Assembly: GCA_963742715.1 (NCBI GenBank)
Contig: CAVUMR010000002.1
Span: 310,001 to 374,000, forward strand
From: CAVUMR01 sp963742715
GTDB taxonomy: Bacteria > Actinomycetota > Actinomycetes > Mycobacteriales > Micromonosporaceae
Direction of reading: 5' to 3'
DNA: 64,000 bases
Every line of letters begins with the position of its first letter. The stretch's first letter is position 1. Shown in pieces: positions 18,639 through 27,475 of the stretch. The notes beneath the pieces are model-generated. The model searched no databases and had not been told where the DNA came from. It saw only the letters and a list, made by a program, of their open reading frames with translations. A program made the position numbers and the translations under genes.

Positions 18639-20146
18639 GCCCGCGTCCCCTCGTCGTGCTGGTCTCCTACGGCCCCCGGCTCCGTGGCGGGAGTCGGCTT
18701 CGTGGCTGGCCCCGGCTTCATGGCTGGCCCCGGCTCCGCGGCGCGCCCCGGGGGAGCGGTCGGCGCGGTCGCCGGGTCGGCCGGCACCGGCGCGGGATCG
18801 GCCGGCGCTGGCACGGCGGCTGGCTCGGTCGACTCCGCACCGCCGTCGACCGGCTCGATGGTGCGTACCCGGCGCATCGGCGAGAGCAGGACCACCAGCG
18901 GGGCGACGAACATCAGCGCGATCGCGCCGAACAGCCCGGCGCGCAGCCCGAAGACCTGACCGGCGTACCCGCCGGCGAGCGCGCCCAGCGGGGACACCCC
19001 GAGAGCGAGGAAGCGGAACGACGCGTTGACCCGGCCGAGCAGATGGTCAGGGGTCAGGCTCTGCCGCGTGGTCAGCACGTTCACCGCGCAGACCTGACCG
19101 CCGAGCGCCATCAGGAAGCCGGCCGCGATCAGCGTCGGCACCGCGATGCCGGCGTGACGGGGGGTCAGCGGGATGAGCAGCGCGGCGGTGCTGAACAGGG
19201 TCAGGCCACCGGTGATCGCGCCGGCCAGCCCGAGCCGGCGGGACGCCATGCCGGCCAGGGTGGAGCCGACGAGCGTGCCGGGGCCGGCGCCGGCCAGCGT
19301 GATGCCGATCAGCGACACCGGCAGGTCCAGCCCGCGTACCAGGAAGATCATGTAGAGCGCGAGCTCCGCCGCCCAGGCCAGGTTCGACACCCCGATCGCG
19401 ACCGCGAGCGGGCGCAGCACCGGGTTGGTGCCGAGGAAGCGGAACCCTTCCCAGATGTCGGCGAAGACGCCGCCGACCCCCCGACGGGCGGTGGCCGGGG
19501 TCGGCTCGGTACTGCGGATCCGGGCGGTGAACAGCGCCGACACCACGAACGACACGGCATCGACCAGCAGCGCGAACGGTGCGGTGAGGACCTGGACGAG
19601 TACGCCGCCGAGGCTCGGTCCGGTCACCTGGGCGGCCGAGCGGGTGGTCTCCAGCCGGGTGTTGCTGGCCATCAGCTCCCGCCGGTCGACCAGCGACGGC
19701 AGGTAGCTCATGTACGCCGTGTCGAACCAGACGGTCAGGGTCATGGAGATCAGCAGGGCGGTACCGAGCAGCCAGATGTTCAGCGCTCCGGTGACCGCCG
19801 CGACCGCCACCGACACCATCAGTACCGCGTTAGCCAGGTCGGTACCGATCAGCACCGGCCGCCGCCGAACCCGGTCCACGAACACGCCGGCGAAGACGTA
19901 CAGCAGGAACGGCAGCCGGCCCAGCGCGTTCAGCGCGCCCATCTCGGACGCCCCGGCACCGAGCGTGCCGAGCGCGACCAGCGGCAACGCAACCGCGGTC
20001 ACGTACGAGCCGAACTCCGAGATGCCCTGGCCGAGCCACAGCCGGCGGAAGTCCGGGCTCATCGTGCCGAGGAACCGGCGCCGCCACCCGCCCCGGCCGC
20101 CCGGCTCGGTGGACTGGGCCGCCGTCGTGGCCGGTGCCGTCACCAC
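18635..20146 (-). CDS. MFS exporter, mirror-operon copy
   Basis: 503 residues with about 12 membrane segments; the opening LWLGQGISEFGSYVTAVALP and DRVRRRP match the EntS-like exporter at 10567-11976, so the two are paralogues. A Pro/Ala/Thr/Glu-rich tail (about residues 420-503, repeated PATEP and PGPA-type motifs) follows the last helix. The start lies 7 bases inside the ACAD-fusion gene, and the stop overlaps the NRPS start by 4 bases, so all four genes of this operon appear translationally coupled. Probable role: export of the peptide made by this line or a related one. Having two exporters of the same kind in one locus is unusual. Confidence 0.9.
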   Translation of the reverse strand: MVTAPATTAAQSTEPGGRGGWRRRFLGTMSPDFRRLWLGQGISEFGSYVTAVALPLVALGTLGAGASEMGALNALGRLPFLLYVFAGVFVDRVRRRPVLIGTDLANAVLMVSVAVAAVTGALNIWLLGTALLISMTLTVWFDTAYMSYLPSLVDRRELMASNTRLETTRSAAQVTGPSLGGVLVQVLTAPFALLVDAVSFVVSALFTARIRSTEPTPATARRGVGGVFADIWEGFRFLGTNPVLRPLAVAIGVSNLAWAAELALYMIFLVRGLDLPVSLIGITLAGAGPGTLVGSTLAGMASRRLGLAGAITGGLTLFSTAALLIPLTPRHAGIAVPTLIAAGFLMALGGQVCAVNVLTTRQSLTPDHLLGRVNASFRFLALGVSPLGALAGGYAGQVFGLRAGLFGAIALMFVAPLVVLLSPMRRVRTIEPVDGGAESTEPAAVPAPADPAPVPADPATAPTAPPGRAAEPGPAMKPGPATKPTPATEPGAVGDQHDEGTRA

Positions 20147-22386
20147 GTCACCGGCCGCGTCCAGGCCTGCGCGGCGTCGGTGTACAGCGCTGAGGTCGAC
20201 GGTTCCGCGGCGACCGCGACCGGCAGCGTCCGGTACGGCCGTTCCACCGGTGAGCCGAGCGTCATCCCGTACGCGCCGTGCAACTGGACGGCGGTGCGGG
20301 TCGCGTCCCGGGCCAGCTCGATCGACGCGGCGAGCAGTCCGTCGGCGAGCTGCGCGGGCGCCGGCTCGTCCCGGGTGCCCCGGCGGCTCTCGTCGAGCGC
20401 GCCCGCGGTCGCCGACAACAGGTTCCGGATCGCCTCGTACCTGGTCAGCAGCCGGGCCAGTGTGAACGCGACCGCCTGGTTGTCGGCGACCGCGCGACCG
20501 AACTGCTGCCGGGAGCGGGTACGCCGGACGGTGTGCGCGAGGCAGTTGTGCGCGAGTCCGGCCAGCCAGCCGGCCCGGCGGAGCCGGGCAGCCGTGGTCA
20601 CCGCGGCGTCCAACTCATCCCCGGTGGAACCGTCGATCGCATCCCCGGTGGTGTGGCCGTACAGCTCGTCGGCGGCGGTGACCGTCCCGGGATCGAGGGT
20701 CACCGTGTGGACCGTGCCGGCCGCGGTCGGGCGCGGATGTACCCGCACGCCCGGCAGGTCCGCCGGGATCAGCGCGTACCCCGTCGCGGTACGCACCAGC
20801 AGCGCGTCGGCACCGGCGTACGGCACCGGCCGGTCCGGTACCGCGGGGTCCACCAGTACCGCCCGCCAGTCACCGGCCAGCGCCGGTGGCACCGCTGGCT
20901 GGAACGGATGCGTCGGGGCAGCGGCGACCAGCGCGTCCAGTGCGGTCATGGTGTCGAGCAGCCCGGCGTCGTACCCGTGCCGGCCGGCCTCCTCACTGAC
21001 CAGCACGCCGGCCAGTACGCCGAGCCCGAGCCCGTCCCGTGCGGTCGGTACCCCGGCCGCGAACACGCCCAGTTCGGCCAGCTCGCGCCACCACCCGTCG
21101 ACCGGGTGGTCGGGATCGGAGCCGCCGAGCACCCCGCGTACCGCCTGCCGGAGTTGCCGGGCCAGCACCTCCTCGTCCGCGCCGGGTTCCGCGTCCGGCA
21201 GCGGCAGGCCCGAGCCGGCGACGAGCTCCAGCATCATCTCCGAGGTACCGGCGGACAGGGTCAGGCCGGGAGCCTCCCGGTACGCCGCCTCCAGCCGCCC
21301 GTCGACCATCCCGTCCGGGTACCGCCAGATCCCGGCCGGACCCGCGGCGTCGGTACACCACCAGGCGACCTCCCGCGCGGTCTCGCTGCACCACAGTTTG
21401 GTGATGGCAGCCTGTACCGGGTCGACCCGCCCGGCCGCGATCTGCTCCACACAGCGGTACGCGAGTGCCCGCGCGGCCTCGATCCGGGTACCCAGCCGCC
21501 CGACGTCGACCAGCGCCTCGCCGGTTGGCTCCGGCGGACCGGCCGGAGCAGGGGTACCGGCCGTGCGGCACCAGCCGCGCAGCCAGGTGTCGGCCTTGGC
21601 GACGTAGTCGACGCCGGTACGTTCCAGCGCCAACGCCTCGGTGATCAGCGGCCAGGCGGCACCCACCGGTCCGACCACGGCACCGGTCGGCACCAGCACC
21701 CCGTCGAGTCGTACGTCGGCGAAGTCCTCGTCCGCGACGCTCGACAGCGCGCCCACGGTCACGCCCGGCGCGTCCAGCGGCACCAGGAACAGCGTGATCC
21801 CCTGGTACCGGTTGGCTCCGTCGTCGGTACGCGCGGCCACCAGTCCGAGGTCGGCGAAGCGGGTCTTGACGCTGTACACCTTGCGGCCGGTGATCCGCCA
21901 GCCGCCGTCGACCGGTACCGCACGGGTGGTGAGCGCGGCCAGGTCGGAGCCGACCTCGGGCTCGGAGTACAGCACCGTGCAGAACCTGGTACCGGCGGCC
22001 AGCGCGGGCAGCACGGCACCACGCTGCGCGGGACTACCGCGGGTCAACAGGAAGTTGCCGCAGATCTGCACCGACAGGGTGTGCAGGGTGTCGGGTACCC
22101 CCGCGGCGATCAGCTCGTTCACCACCGCGGCGACGTCGCGGGCGGACGCACCGCGACCGCCGAACTCGGCCGGCCAACCGGCGGCGAGCAGGCCGCGCGC
22201 GCCGAGCAGCCGGTACAGCGGACGTGGATCCGGTTCCTCACCGGCGTCCCGGGCCGCGCGCAGGGCGGCCCAGGCGTTCCGGGCCGCCGGACCGGTGAGC
22301 AGGTCGCGTACCTCGGTGGACAGGTCGGGGTCGGCGGCCGGCGCCGGATCGCCCGGTGCCGGACCGGTCGTGACGGTCAGCGTCAT
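20140..22386 (-). CDS. Fused acyl-CoA dehydrogenase alpha-beta protein
   Basis: 748 residues, equal to the two separate ACAD-like proteins at 8343-10570 joined head to tail. Residues about 1-385 match the alpha protein (YSEPEVGSDL, GRKVYSV, ALERTG, LSAGTSEMML), again with Ala where YEGT would place glutamate. Residues about 395-748 match the beta protein (RRTRSRQQFGRAVADNQAV, LHGAYGMT). The fusion indicates that the two subunits work as one unit. The start overlaps the upstream NRPS stop by four bases. Likely role: flavin-dependent desaturation of a carrier-bound intermediate. The substrate and even retention of dehydrogenase activity are inference, because the usual base is absent. Confidence 0.88.
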   Translation of the reverse strand: MTLTVTTGPAPGDPAPAADPDLSTEVRDLLTGPAARNAWAALRAARDAGEEPDPRPLYRLLGARGLLAAGWPAEFGGRGASARDVAAVVNELIAAGVPDTLHTLSVQICGNFLLTRGSPAQRGAVLPALAAGTRFCTVLYSEPEVGSDLAALTTRAVPVDGGWRITGRKVYSVKTRFADLGLVAARTDDGANRYQGITLFLVPLDAPGVTVGALSSVADEDFADVRLDGVLVPTGAVVGPVGAAWPLITEALALERTGVDYVAKADTWLRGWCRTAGTPAPAGPPEPTGEALVDVGRLGTRIEAARALAYRCVEQIAAGRVDPVQAAITKLWCSETAREVAWWCTDAAGPAGIWRYPDGMVDGRLEAAYREAPGLTLSAGTSEMMLELVAGSGLPLPDAEPGADEEVLARQLRQAVRGVLGGSDPDHPVDGWWRELAELGVFAAGVPTARDGLGLGVLAGVLVSEEAGRHGYDAGLLDTMTALDALVAAAPTHPFQPAVPPALAGDWRAVLVDPAVPDRPVPYAGADALLVRTATGYALIPADLPGVRVHPRPTAAGTVHTVTLDPGTVTAADELYGHTTGDAIDGSTGDELDAAVTTAARLRRAGWLAGLAHNCLAHTVRRTRSRQQFGRAVADNQAVAFTLARLLTRYEAIRNLLSATAGALDESRRGTRDEPAPAQLADGLLAASIELARDATRTAVQLHGAYGMTLGSPVERPYRTLPVAVAAEPSTSALYTDAAQAWTRPVTW

Positions 22387-25300
22387 GCCGAGCCCGTCCC
22401 GCCGGGCAGGTTGGACGGGCTCGGCGCGCCGTCCACAGTGGATGGTCCGGGCGCGTCGTCCACGCCGAAGCTGGACAGCAGCCGGGCCAGGCCGTCCTCG
22501 TCCAGCCCGGAATCGGGGAAGTCGAGAGCGGAGTAGCCCGGCTCCCGTCCCGACAGGTGGGCGAGCGCGTCCGCCAGGGCGTCCCGGACCGCGGTGCCGA
22601 CGCCGGTCACATCGTGCCGGGCCGGCGCGGCGACCACGACCTCCGGGCCGGCCAGCACGACCACCAGGTGGGAGTCGGGTTCGGGGATGGTGGCCAGTTC
22701 CGCGCCGTCCGGCAGTGGGAGCAGCCGGATCAGCACGTCCGGCGCGAGGCCGTCCACCCGGCTGTGGCCGCCGGTGCTGGTGCCGCTTGTGGTGGCGTGC
22801 CCGTCCGTGCCCTGGTCGCCGTCGCCGGCAGCGGACCCGCCGTTGGTACCGGCGGACCGGGCCGCGGCGAGCGCCGACCGGGCGGCCGGAAGCAACTGGT
22901 CCCAGCCGTCGTGTCCGGTGTCGATCAGGACCGGCGCGGGTCGGCTGTGCCGGCCGAGTGGCCGCGACGGCGGGTCGCCGGGAAGCTCCGGCGGGTCCAC
23001 GTCGGCCACCGCGATGCCGACCCGGTCCTGGTCGGCCAGCAGCCCGAGCGCCCGACTGGTGGCCGCGGCGAGCAGGTCCAGCGGGCTCGTCCGGTGCACG
23101 GTCGGCGCGTCGGTGTACAACGTCTGGACCAGGTCGGCGGGGAGCGCGGCCCGGTCCGGACCGGACCAGGCGGATTCGTCGCCGGTGCCGTCGTCCGCGC
23201 CGGCACCGGACCCCGCATCCGTCCGCAGCGGGAGCGCCGGCAGCACCGGCTCGCCGGGGTCACCGGCCGGGCTCGGCACGACCGGCCGGTGGCCGCCGTT
23301 CACCGGATCGGGCAGCGGCAGTTCCTCGCCGGCGATGATCGCGGCCAGCACGCCGAGCGAACGGTCGTCGACGTGACGCGGGTCGGCCGAGAGCACCACC
23401 GCGTCGGCTTCGATGGAGAGCCGCAGCGCGGCGCCGTCCCCGTTCGTCGTGGTGCCGCTCGAACCGAGCCGGGGGTACCGGCGGAGCACGGCATCCAGCG
23501 CGGCGCGGGCGGCCTGCTCCGATCGCACCGGCACCCGCACCACCGTCCGGCCAACGCCACCGAGCGGTGCCGGATGGTCGACGTCCTTGCTGGTACCGGC
23601 GTCGAGCCGGGCCGCGATCCGCCGGATGGTCTGGTACTCGAACAGGTGCCGCGCGGTCAACGGCAGGCCGTGCCGGCGAGCCGCGGCGACCACCGCGATG
23701 GCCCGGATCGAGTCCCCGCCGAGGTCGAAGAAGCTGTCGGTGGCGCCGACCCCGGTGAGGTTCAGCGAGTCGCGCCACACCTCGGCGAGCAACTCCTCGA
23801 CCGGGCCGGCCGGCGGTACCGCGGTCGCGTCGTCCCGCGCGTCGGCCGGATCGGGCAGGGCCGCCTCGTCCAGCTTCCCGTGCCGGGTCATCGGCAGCTG
23901 GTCCACCGGTACGACCACGGCCGGTACCGCGTGGCTCGGCAGCCGGTCGCCGACCTGCTCGCGCAGCGCGGCCGGGTCGACGCTGTGGCCCGGAGCCGGT
24001 ACCACGTACGCCACCAGCCGGGCCGGTTCCCCGCGCGCCACCACGACCGCACGGGCCACCGACGGGTCCCGGGTCAGCGCGGTCTCGATCGCGGCCGGTT
24101 CCAGCCGGTACCCGTTGACCTTCAGCTGCCGGTCCCGCCGGCCGCAGAACTCGTAGTAGCCGTTGTCGAGCAGTCGTACCACGTCGCCGGTCCGGTACAT
24201 CCGGGTTCCCGGCGCGGGCGCGAACGGGTCCGGTACGAATGCCGCGGCGGTGGCGCCAGGAGCACCGGCGTACCCGCGGGACACCAGCGCGCCGGAGATG
24301 TACAGCTCGCCGCGGCAGCCCGGCGGTACCGGCTGTCCGTGCCGGTCCAGCACGTACGCCCGTACTCCCGGCAGCGGCGGTCCGAGCGGGGTACCGCCGA
24401 ACTCCGGCGCTACCTCCGGGCCGAACCAGCCGGCGAGGCAGCCGACCGTGGCTTCGGTGGGCCCGTAGTGCCCGAGGATCCGCCAGCCGGCCGCGACGAG
24501 CCGCTCGGGGAACTCGCGCCCGCAGCCCTCGCCGCCGAGTACCAGTGCCTGTCGCGGCCGGAGCCGGTCGAGCATGCCCGGATCGGTGAGCAGCGCGGCC
24601 AGGTGCGACGGCGTGATCTTCAGGTAGTCGTACGGGTACCGCTCGACGTGCGCGGCCAGCGCGACCGGATCCGTGGCCGTGTCCTCGTCCACGACGTCGA
24701 GCGTTCCCACGTTGAGCAGCGCGCCGTAGAGGCAGGTGCCGATCGAGTCGAAGGTCGGCGCCTGCGCCAGCAGGAAGGTCGATCCGGCCGGCGCGTCGAG
24801 CCGGTTCAGCACGCCGCGGGCGTACGCCACCACCTGCCGGTGTTCCACCGCGACGCCCTTGGGCCGACCGGTGGAGCCGGAGGTGAACAGGGTGTACGCG
24901 ACCCGCCCGGGCGCCGGGGGCTCGATCGGTGCCGGCTCCGGTACCGGATCGGACAGGTCGATGGTCACGGTGGTGATCCGGTCCGGCAACGCGACCCGCG
25001 CGCCCGGCGCTACGACGGCGAACCGGGCGGGGACCTGGTCCGCGATCGCCCCGACGTGGTCGGCCGGCGCGCCCGGGTCGACCGGTACGTATCCGCCGCC
25101 GGCCGCCATGACGCCGTGCGCCGCGACCACGAACTCGGCGCCGCGGGGCAGCGCCAGCAGCACCGGCTCCTCCGGCGCCAGTCCGTACCCGCGCAGTTCC
25201 TGCCCGAGCTGTCCGGCCCGGGCGAGCAGGTCGGCGTAGCTGACCTCGCCGGAGGGACCGCGCACGGCCACCCGGTCGGGGTGTGTGGCGGCCGCTGCGG

Positions 25301-26774
25301 CGAGCAGCTCCGGCAGGGTCTGGCCCCGCTCGGGCGCTGTCGGGGCTGCGCTCGCCGGGGGCTTGCCGACGACCGCCCCGCCAGCGACCGGCCCGCCGTC
25401 GGCGAGCAGCGCCGGCAGCTCGTCCGGCTCGACCGCCGGGACCGTCCACAGTGCCCGGTCCGGCTCGGTCAGTCCGATCTGCAGCAGCCGCTGGAACAGG
25501 GCCGCCACCCGCGTGGCGGCGGCTTCGCCGACCACGCCGTACCGGTACTGCACGGAGCCGTGGTAGATCGTGCCGGCGCCGCGCTCGGTCTCCTCCAGGT
25601 CCAGGGCCAGGTCGTGCCGGACCGTTCCGTTGTGGTTCTGGGCGCCGCCGATGGTCGGCGGGAAACCCGCCGGCTCGGTGTCCACAATCGCCGGTACCGG
25701 TACCAGGTTGATCGCCGCCTGCGCGAGTGGCGTCACCCCGAGCTGGCGCCGGGGGGACAGCGCCTCCACGATCTGGTCGAACGTCGCGGCGCTGTGCTCG
25801 TGGGCGTCGAGTACCACCGCGCGTACCCGACCGAGCAGCTCCCGGAAGGTGGGCACGCCACCGAGGTCGGTACGCAGTACCAGCCGGTCCACGAACAGGC
25901 CGACCACCCGCGCCACTTCCTGCAGCGGCCGGCCGGCGATGGCACAGGTCACCGGTACGTCGTCGGAGCCGAACACCACACCGATAGCGGTGGCGTACGC
26001 GACGAGCAGCACCATGAACGGGGTACACCGCTCCTGCCGCGCGAGCTCGGCGACCTGCTCGTACGTCCGGTCGTCGATCGTCACCGGTACCGCTCCGCCG
26101 GAGTGCCCCACATCGTCCGGCCGGGGCCGGCCGAGGGTCAGGTCGAGCATCGGCAGGTCGGCGAGCTGCTCCCGCCAGTAGTCGAGCGCCGCGAGCGCCG
26201 CCGGCTGATCCGACCGGCTCTCCTGCCAGGCGGTGAAGTCGACGTACTGGACCGGCAGCTCGGACCAGTCCGGTGCGCTGCCGTTCCGCCGGGCGTCGTA
26301 CGCCCGGACCACGTCACCGAGCAGGATTCCGGTCGACCAGGCGTCGGCGACGATGTGGTGGATCACCATCACCAACGCGTCCCGGTCGGCGGCCAGCCGG
26401 ACGTGACCGACCCGCAGCAGTGGTATCTCGGCCAGGTCGAACGGGGCTCGGCCGAGCTCGTCGCGGAACTCGATGTACGCCCGGGTCGCCTCCTCCTCGG
26501 GCCGGTCGGAGACGTCGAGGAAGGTGACCGGCACCTGCTTCGGCGCGTCCAGCACCACCTGGTACAGCTCGCCCTGCCGGGTCCGGAACATCGTGCGCAG
26601 CGACTCGTGCCGGGCCACGGCGTCGGCGAACGCGGTGGTCAGGTGCGCGTGATCGAGTGTTCCGGCGAACGTCATGTCCATGCAGATGTTGTGCAGCGGC
26701 TCCCCGTCCGCGACCTGCTCGACGAACCACAGCCGCTGCTGCGCCCGGGACGCGCGGTGTTCGAGGACCTCCAT
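22383..26774 (-). CDS. NRPS, C-A-PCP with decayed epimerization domain
   Basis: 1,463 residues. Condensation domain at about 1-430 (HHIVADAWS, H139/H140/D144). Adenylation domain about 480-990 (LFTSGSTGRPKGV, HYGPTE, RHGKLDEAAL); pocket read as D-S-T-K-V-G-H-V-G-K, identical to the A domain of the gene at 2-3403, so aspartate-like. Carrier motif LGGDSI with Ser near 1020, the form normally followed by an E domain. What follows (about 1060-1463) is only a degenerate E-like region: HHxxxDxxSW is missing, the sequence is shortened and Gly/Ser-rich, yet the typical E-domain end survives (DFPDSGLDEDGLARLL). First gene of the leftward operon; 700 bases of non-coding DNA lie upstream. Its C domain has no donor module in the same protein, so it may be a starter C domain or accept a peptide from another chain. 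Confidence 0.93.
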   Translation of the reverse strand: MEVLEHRASRAQQRLWFVEQVADGEPLHNICMDMTFAGTLDHAHLTTAFADAVARHESLRTMFRTRQGELYQVVLDAPKQVPVTFLDVSDRPEEEATRAYIEFRDELGRAPFDLAEIPLLRVGHVRLAADRDALVMVIHHIVADAWSTGILLGDVVRAYDARRNGSAPDWSELPVQYVDFTAWQESRSDQPAALAALDYWREQLADLPMLDLTLGRPRPDDVGHSGGAVPVTIDDRTYEQVAELARQERCTPFMVLLVAYATAIGVVFGSDDVPVTCAIAGRPLQEVARVVGLFVDRLVLRTDLGGVPTFRELLGRVRAVVLDAHEHSAATFDQIVEALSPRRQLGVTPLAQAAINLVPVPAIVDTEPAGFPPTIGGAQNHNGTVRHDLALDLEETERGAGTIYHGSVQYRYGVVGEAAATRVAALFQRLLQIGLTEPDRALWTVPAVEPDELPALLADGGPVAGGAVVGKPPASAAPTAPERGQTLPELLAAAAATHPDRVAVRGPSGEVSYADLLARAGQLGQELRGYGLAPEEPVLLALPRGAEFVVAAHGVMAAGGGYVPVDPGAPADHVGAIADQVPARFAVVAPGARVALPDRITTVTIDLSDPVPEPAPIEPPAPGRVAYTLFTSGSTGRPKGVAVEHRQVVAYARGVLNRLDAPAGSTFLLAQAPTFDSIGTCLYGALLNVGTLDVVDEDTATDPVALAAHVERYPYDYLKITPSHLAALLTDPGMLDRLRPRQALVLGGEGCGREFPERLVAAGWRILGHYGPTEATVGCLAGWFGPEVAPEFGGTPLGPPLPGVRAYVLDRHGQPVPPGCRGELYISGALVSRGYAGAPGATAAAFVPDPFAPAPGTRMYRTGDVVRLLDNGYYEFCGRRDRQLKVNGYRLEPAAIETALTRDPSVARAVVVARGEPARLVAYVVPAPGHSVDPAALREQVGDRLPSHAVPAVVVPVDQLPMTRHGKLDEAALPDPADARDDATAVPPAGPVEELLAEVWRDSLNLTGVGATDSFFDLGGDSIRAIAVVAAARRHGLPLTARHLFEYQTIRRIAARLDAGTSKDVDHPAPLGGVGRTVVRVPVRSEQAARAALDAVLRRYPRLGSSGTTTNGDGAALRLSIEADAVVLSADPRHVDDRSLGVLAAIIAGEELPLPDPVNGGHRPVVPSPAGDPGEPVLPALPLRTDAGSGAGADDGTGDESAWSGPDRAALPADLVQTLYTDAPTVHRTSPLDLLAAATSRALGLLADQDRVGIAVADVDPPELPGDPPSRPLGRHSRPAPVLIDTGHDGWDQLLPAARSALAAARSAGTNGGSAAGDGDQGTDGHATTSGTSTGGHSRVDGLAPDVLIRLLPLPDGAELATIPEPDSHLVVVLAGPEVVVAAPARHDVTGVGTAVRDALADALAHLSGREPGYSALDFPDSGLDEDGLARLLSSFGVDDAPGPSTVDGAPSPSNLPGGTGSA

Positions 26775-27475
26775 CAGTGCCTCCGAGCAGACGTCAGGCG
26801 GTTCAGCGGACCGGACACGGTCGCGACGCTGGCCGGCGTGCCCCGGCGCGGATCCATGGGTGCGGCGTACCCGGCCGACGCGGGTCCGCCGATGCGGCGG
26901 TTCCCGCCGTCAGCGTGTGACGCCGGTGGGACGTTCGGGCACCCGGACCCACGAATGATGGTCAAGGACTCCTGACCGGGAGGTAGCGGGCAAACCAAGG
27001 GATGTATATCGCAGCGTCGTCGAAGGTGTCGAGGGGCCTCGGGCCGGGCAGAGCCGTGCGGATCGACCCGGCGCCACTGCCGTCCTACCCGCACCGGAGC
27101 GCTGGTAACCGCTGGGGCGACCACGGCCACCGCCGCGCGGGCGTGACCGCGCCGGTGGACCGGCGTCACCGCGGTGGTGGACCGGCGTTCCCGGCGGCGG
27201 TGGACCGGCGTTCCCGGCGGCGGTGGACCGGCGTCACCGCGCCGGCGGACCGGCGCGACCGCGCCGGCGCACCGGCGCGAACCAATAGAAACGCGCGAAC
27301 AGATTGGCGTACCGAATTTGCGGTCTGAATGACCGTGATGAACGGTAATAATTCACGTCGAAAAAGAAAATATGGACACCGCGGGATTTGCCCGGCACGC
27401 TGACACGTGGACATCGGCGGGCCGTCAAACGCACCCGGGATGGTGCTCCCCCCGACTCCGGGATGGGGAAAGCCC
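26775..27475. other. Divergent intergenic region, promoters expected
   Basis: 700 bases between the leftward NRPS operon and the rightward DUF2690 gene, so promoters of both should lie here. A TTGACC hexamer on the minus strand is near 26964-26959, but no convincing -10 follows. The stretch 27290-27370 is clearly more AT-rich than its surroundings and probably holds the promoter of the secreted protein. The rest is the GC-rich tandem repeat at 27154-27287 and unassigned sequence. Confidence 0.5.
27154..27287. repeat. 22-23 bp tandem repeat, about 6 copies
   Basis: Copies of GGTGGACCGGCG followed by variable 10-11 bases start at about 27154, 27176, 27199, 27222, 27244 and 27266. The central two are exact 23-base copies; outer ones are diverged. 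No frame across it resembles a protein. Confidence 0.8.

Noticed and set aside
11973..18959. A 2,328-codon plus-strand frame opposite the 2,213-residue NRPS
   Set aside because: It is the antisense shadow of a GC-biased gene: no domain similarity, extreme Arg/Gln/Gly/Pro composition, and it runs through the stop and start of real genes.
1..26774. Assigning a named natural product
   Set aside because: Codes are read by hand, the cluster is cut at base 1, and no tailoring gene points to a known compound.
26774..27406. Genes in the long open frames upstream of the DUF2690 gene
   Set aside because: They exist on both strands because of GC-rich repeats and show no family motifs or ribosome-binding sites.
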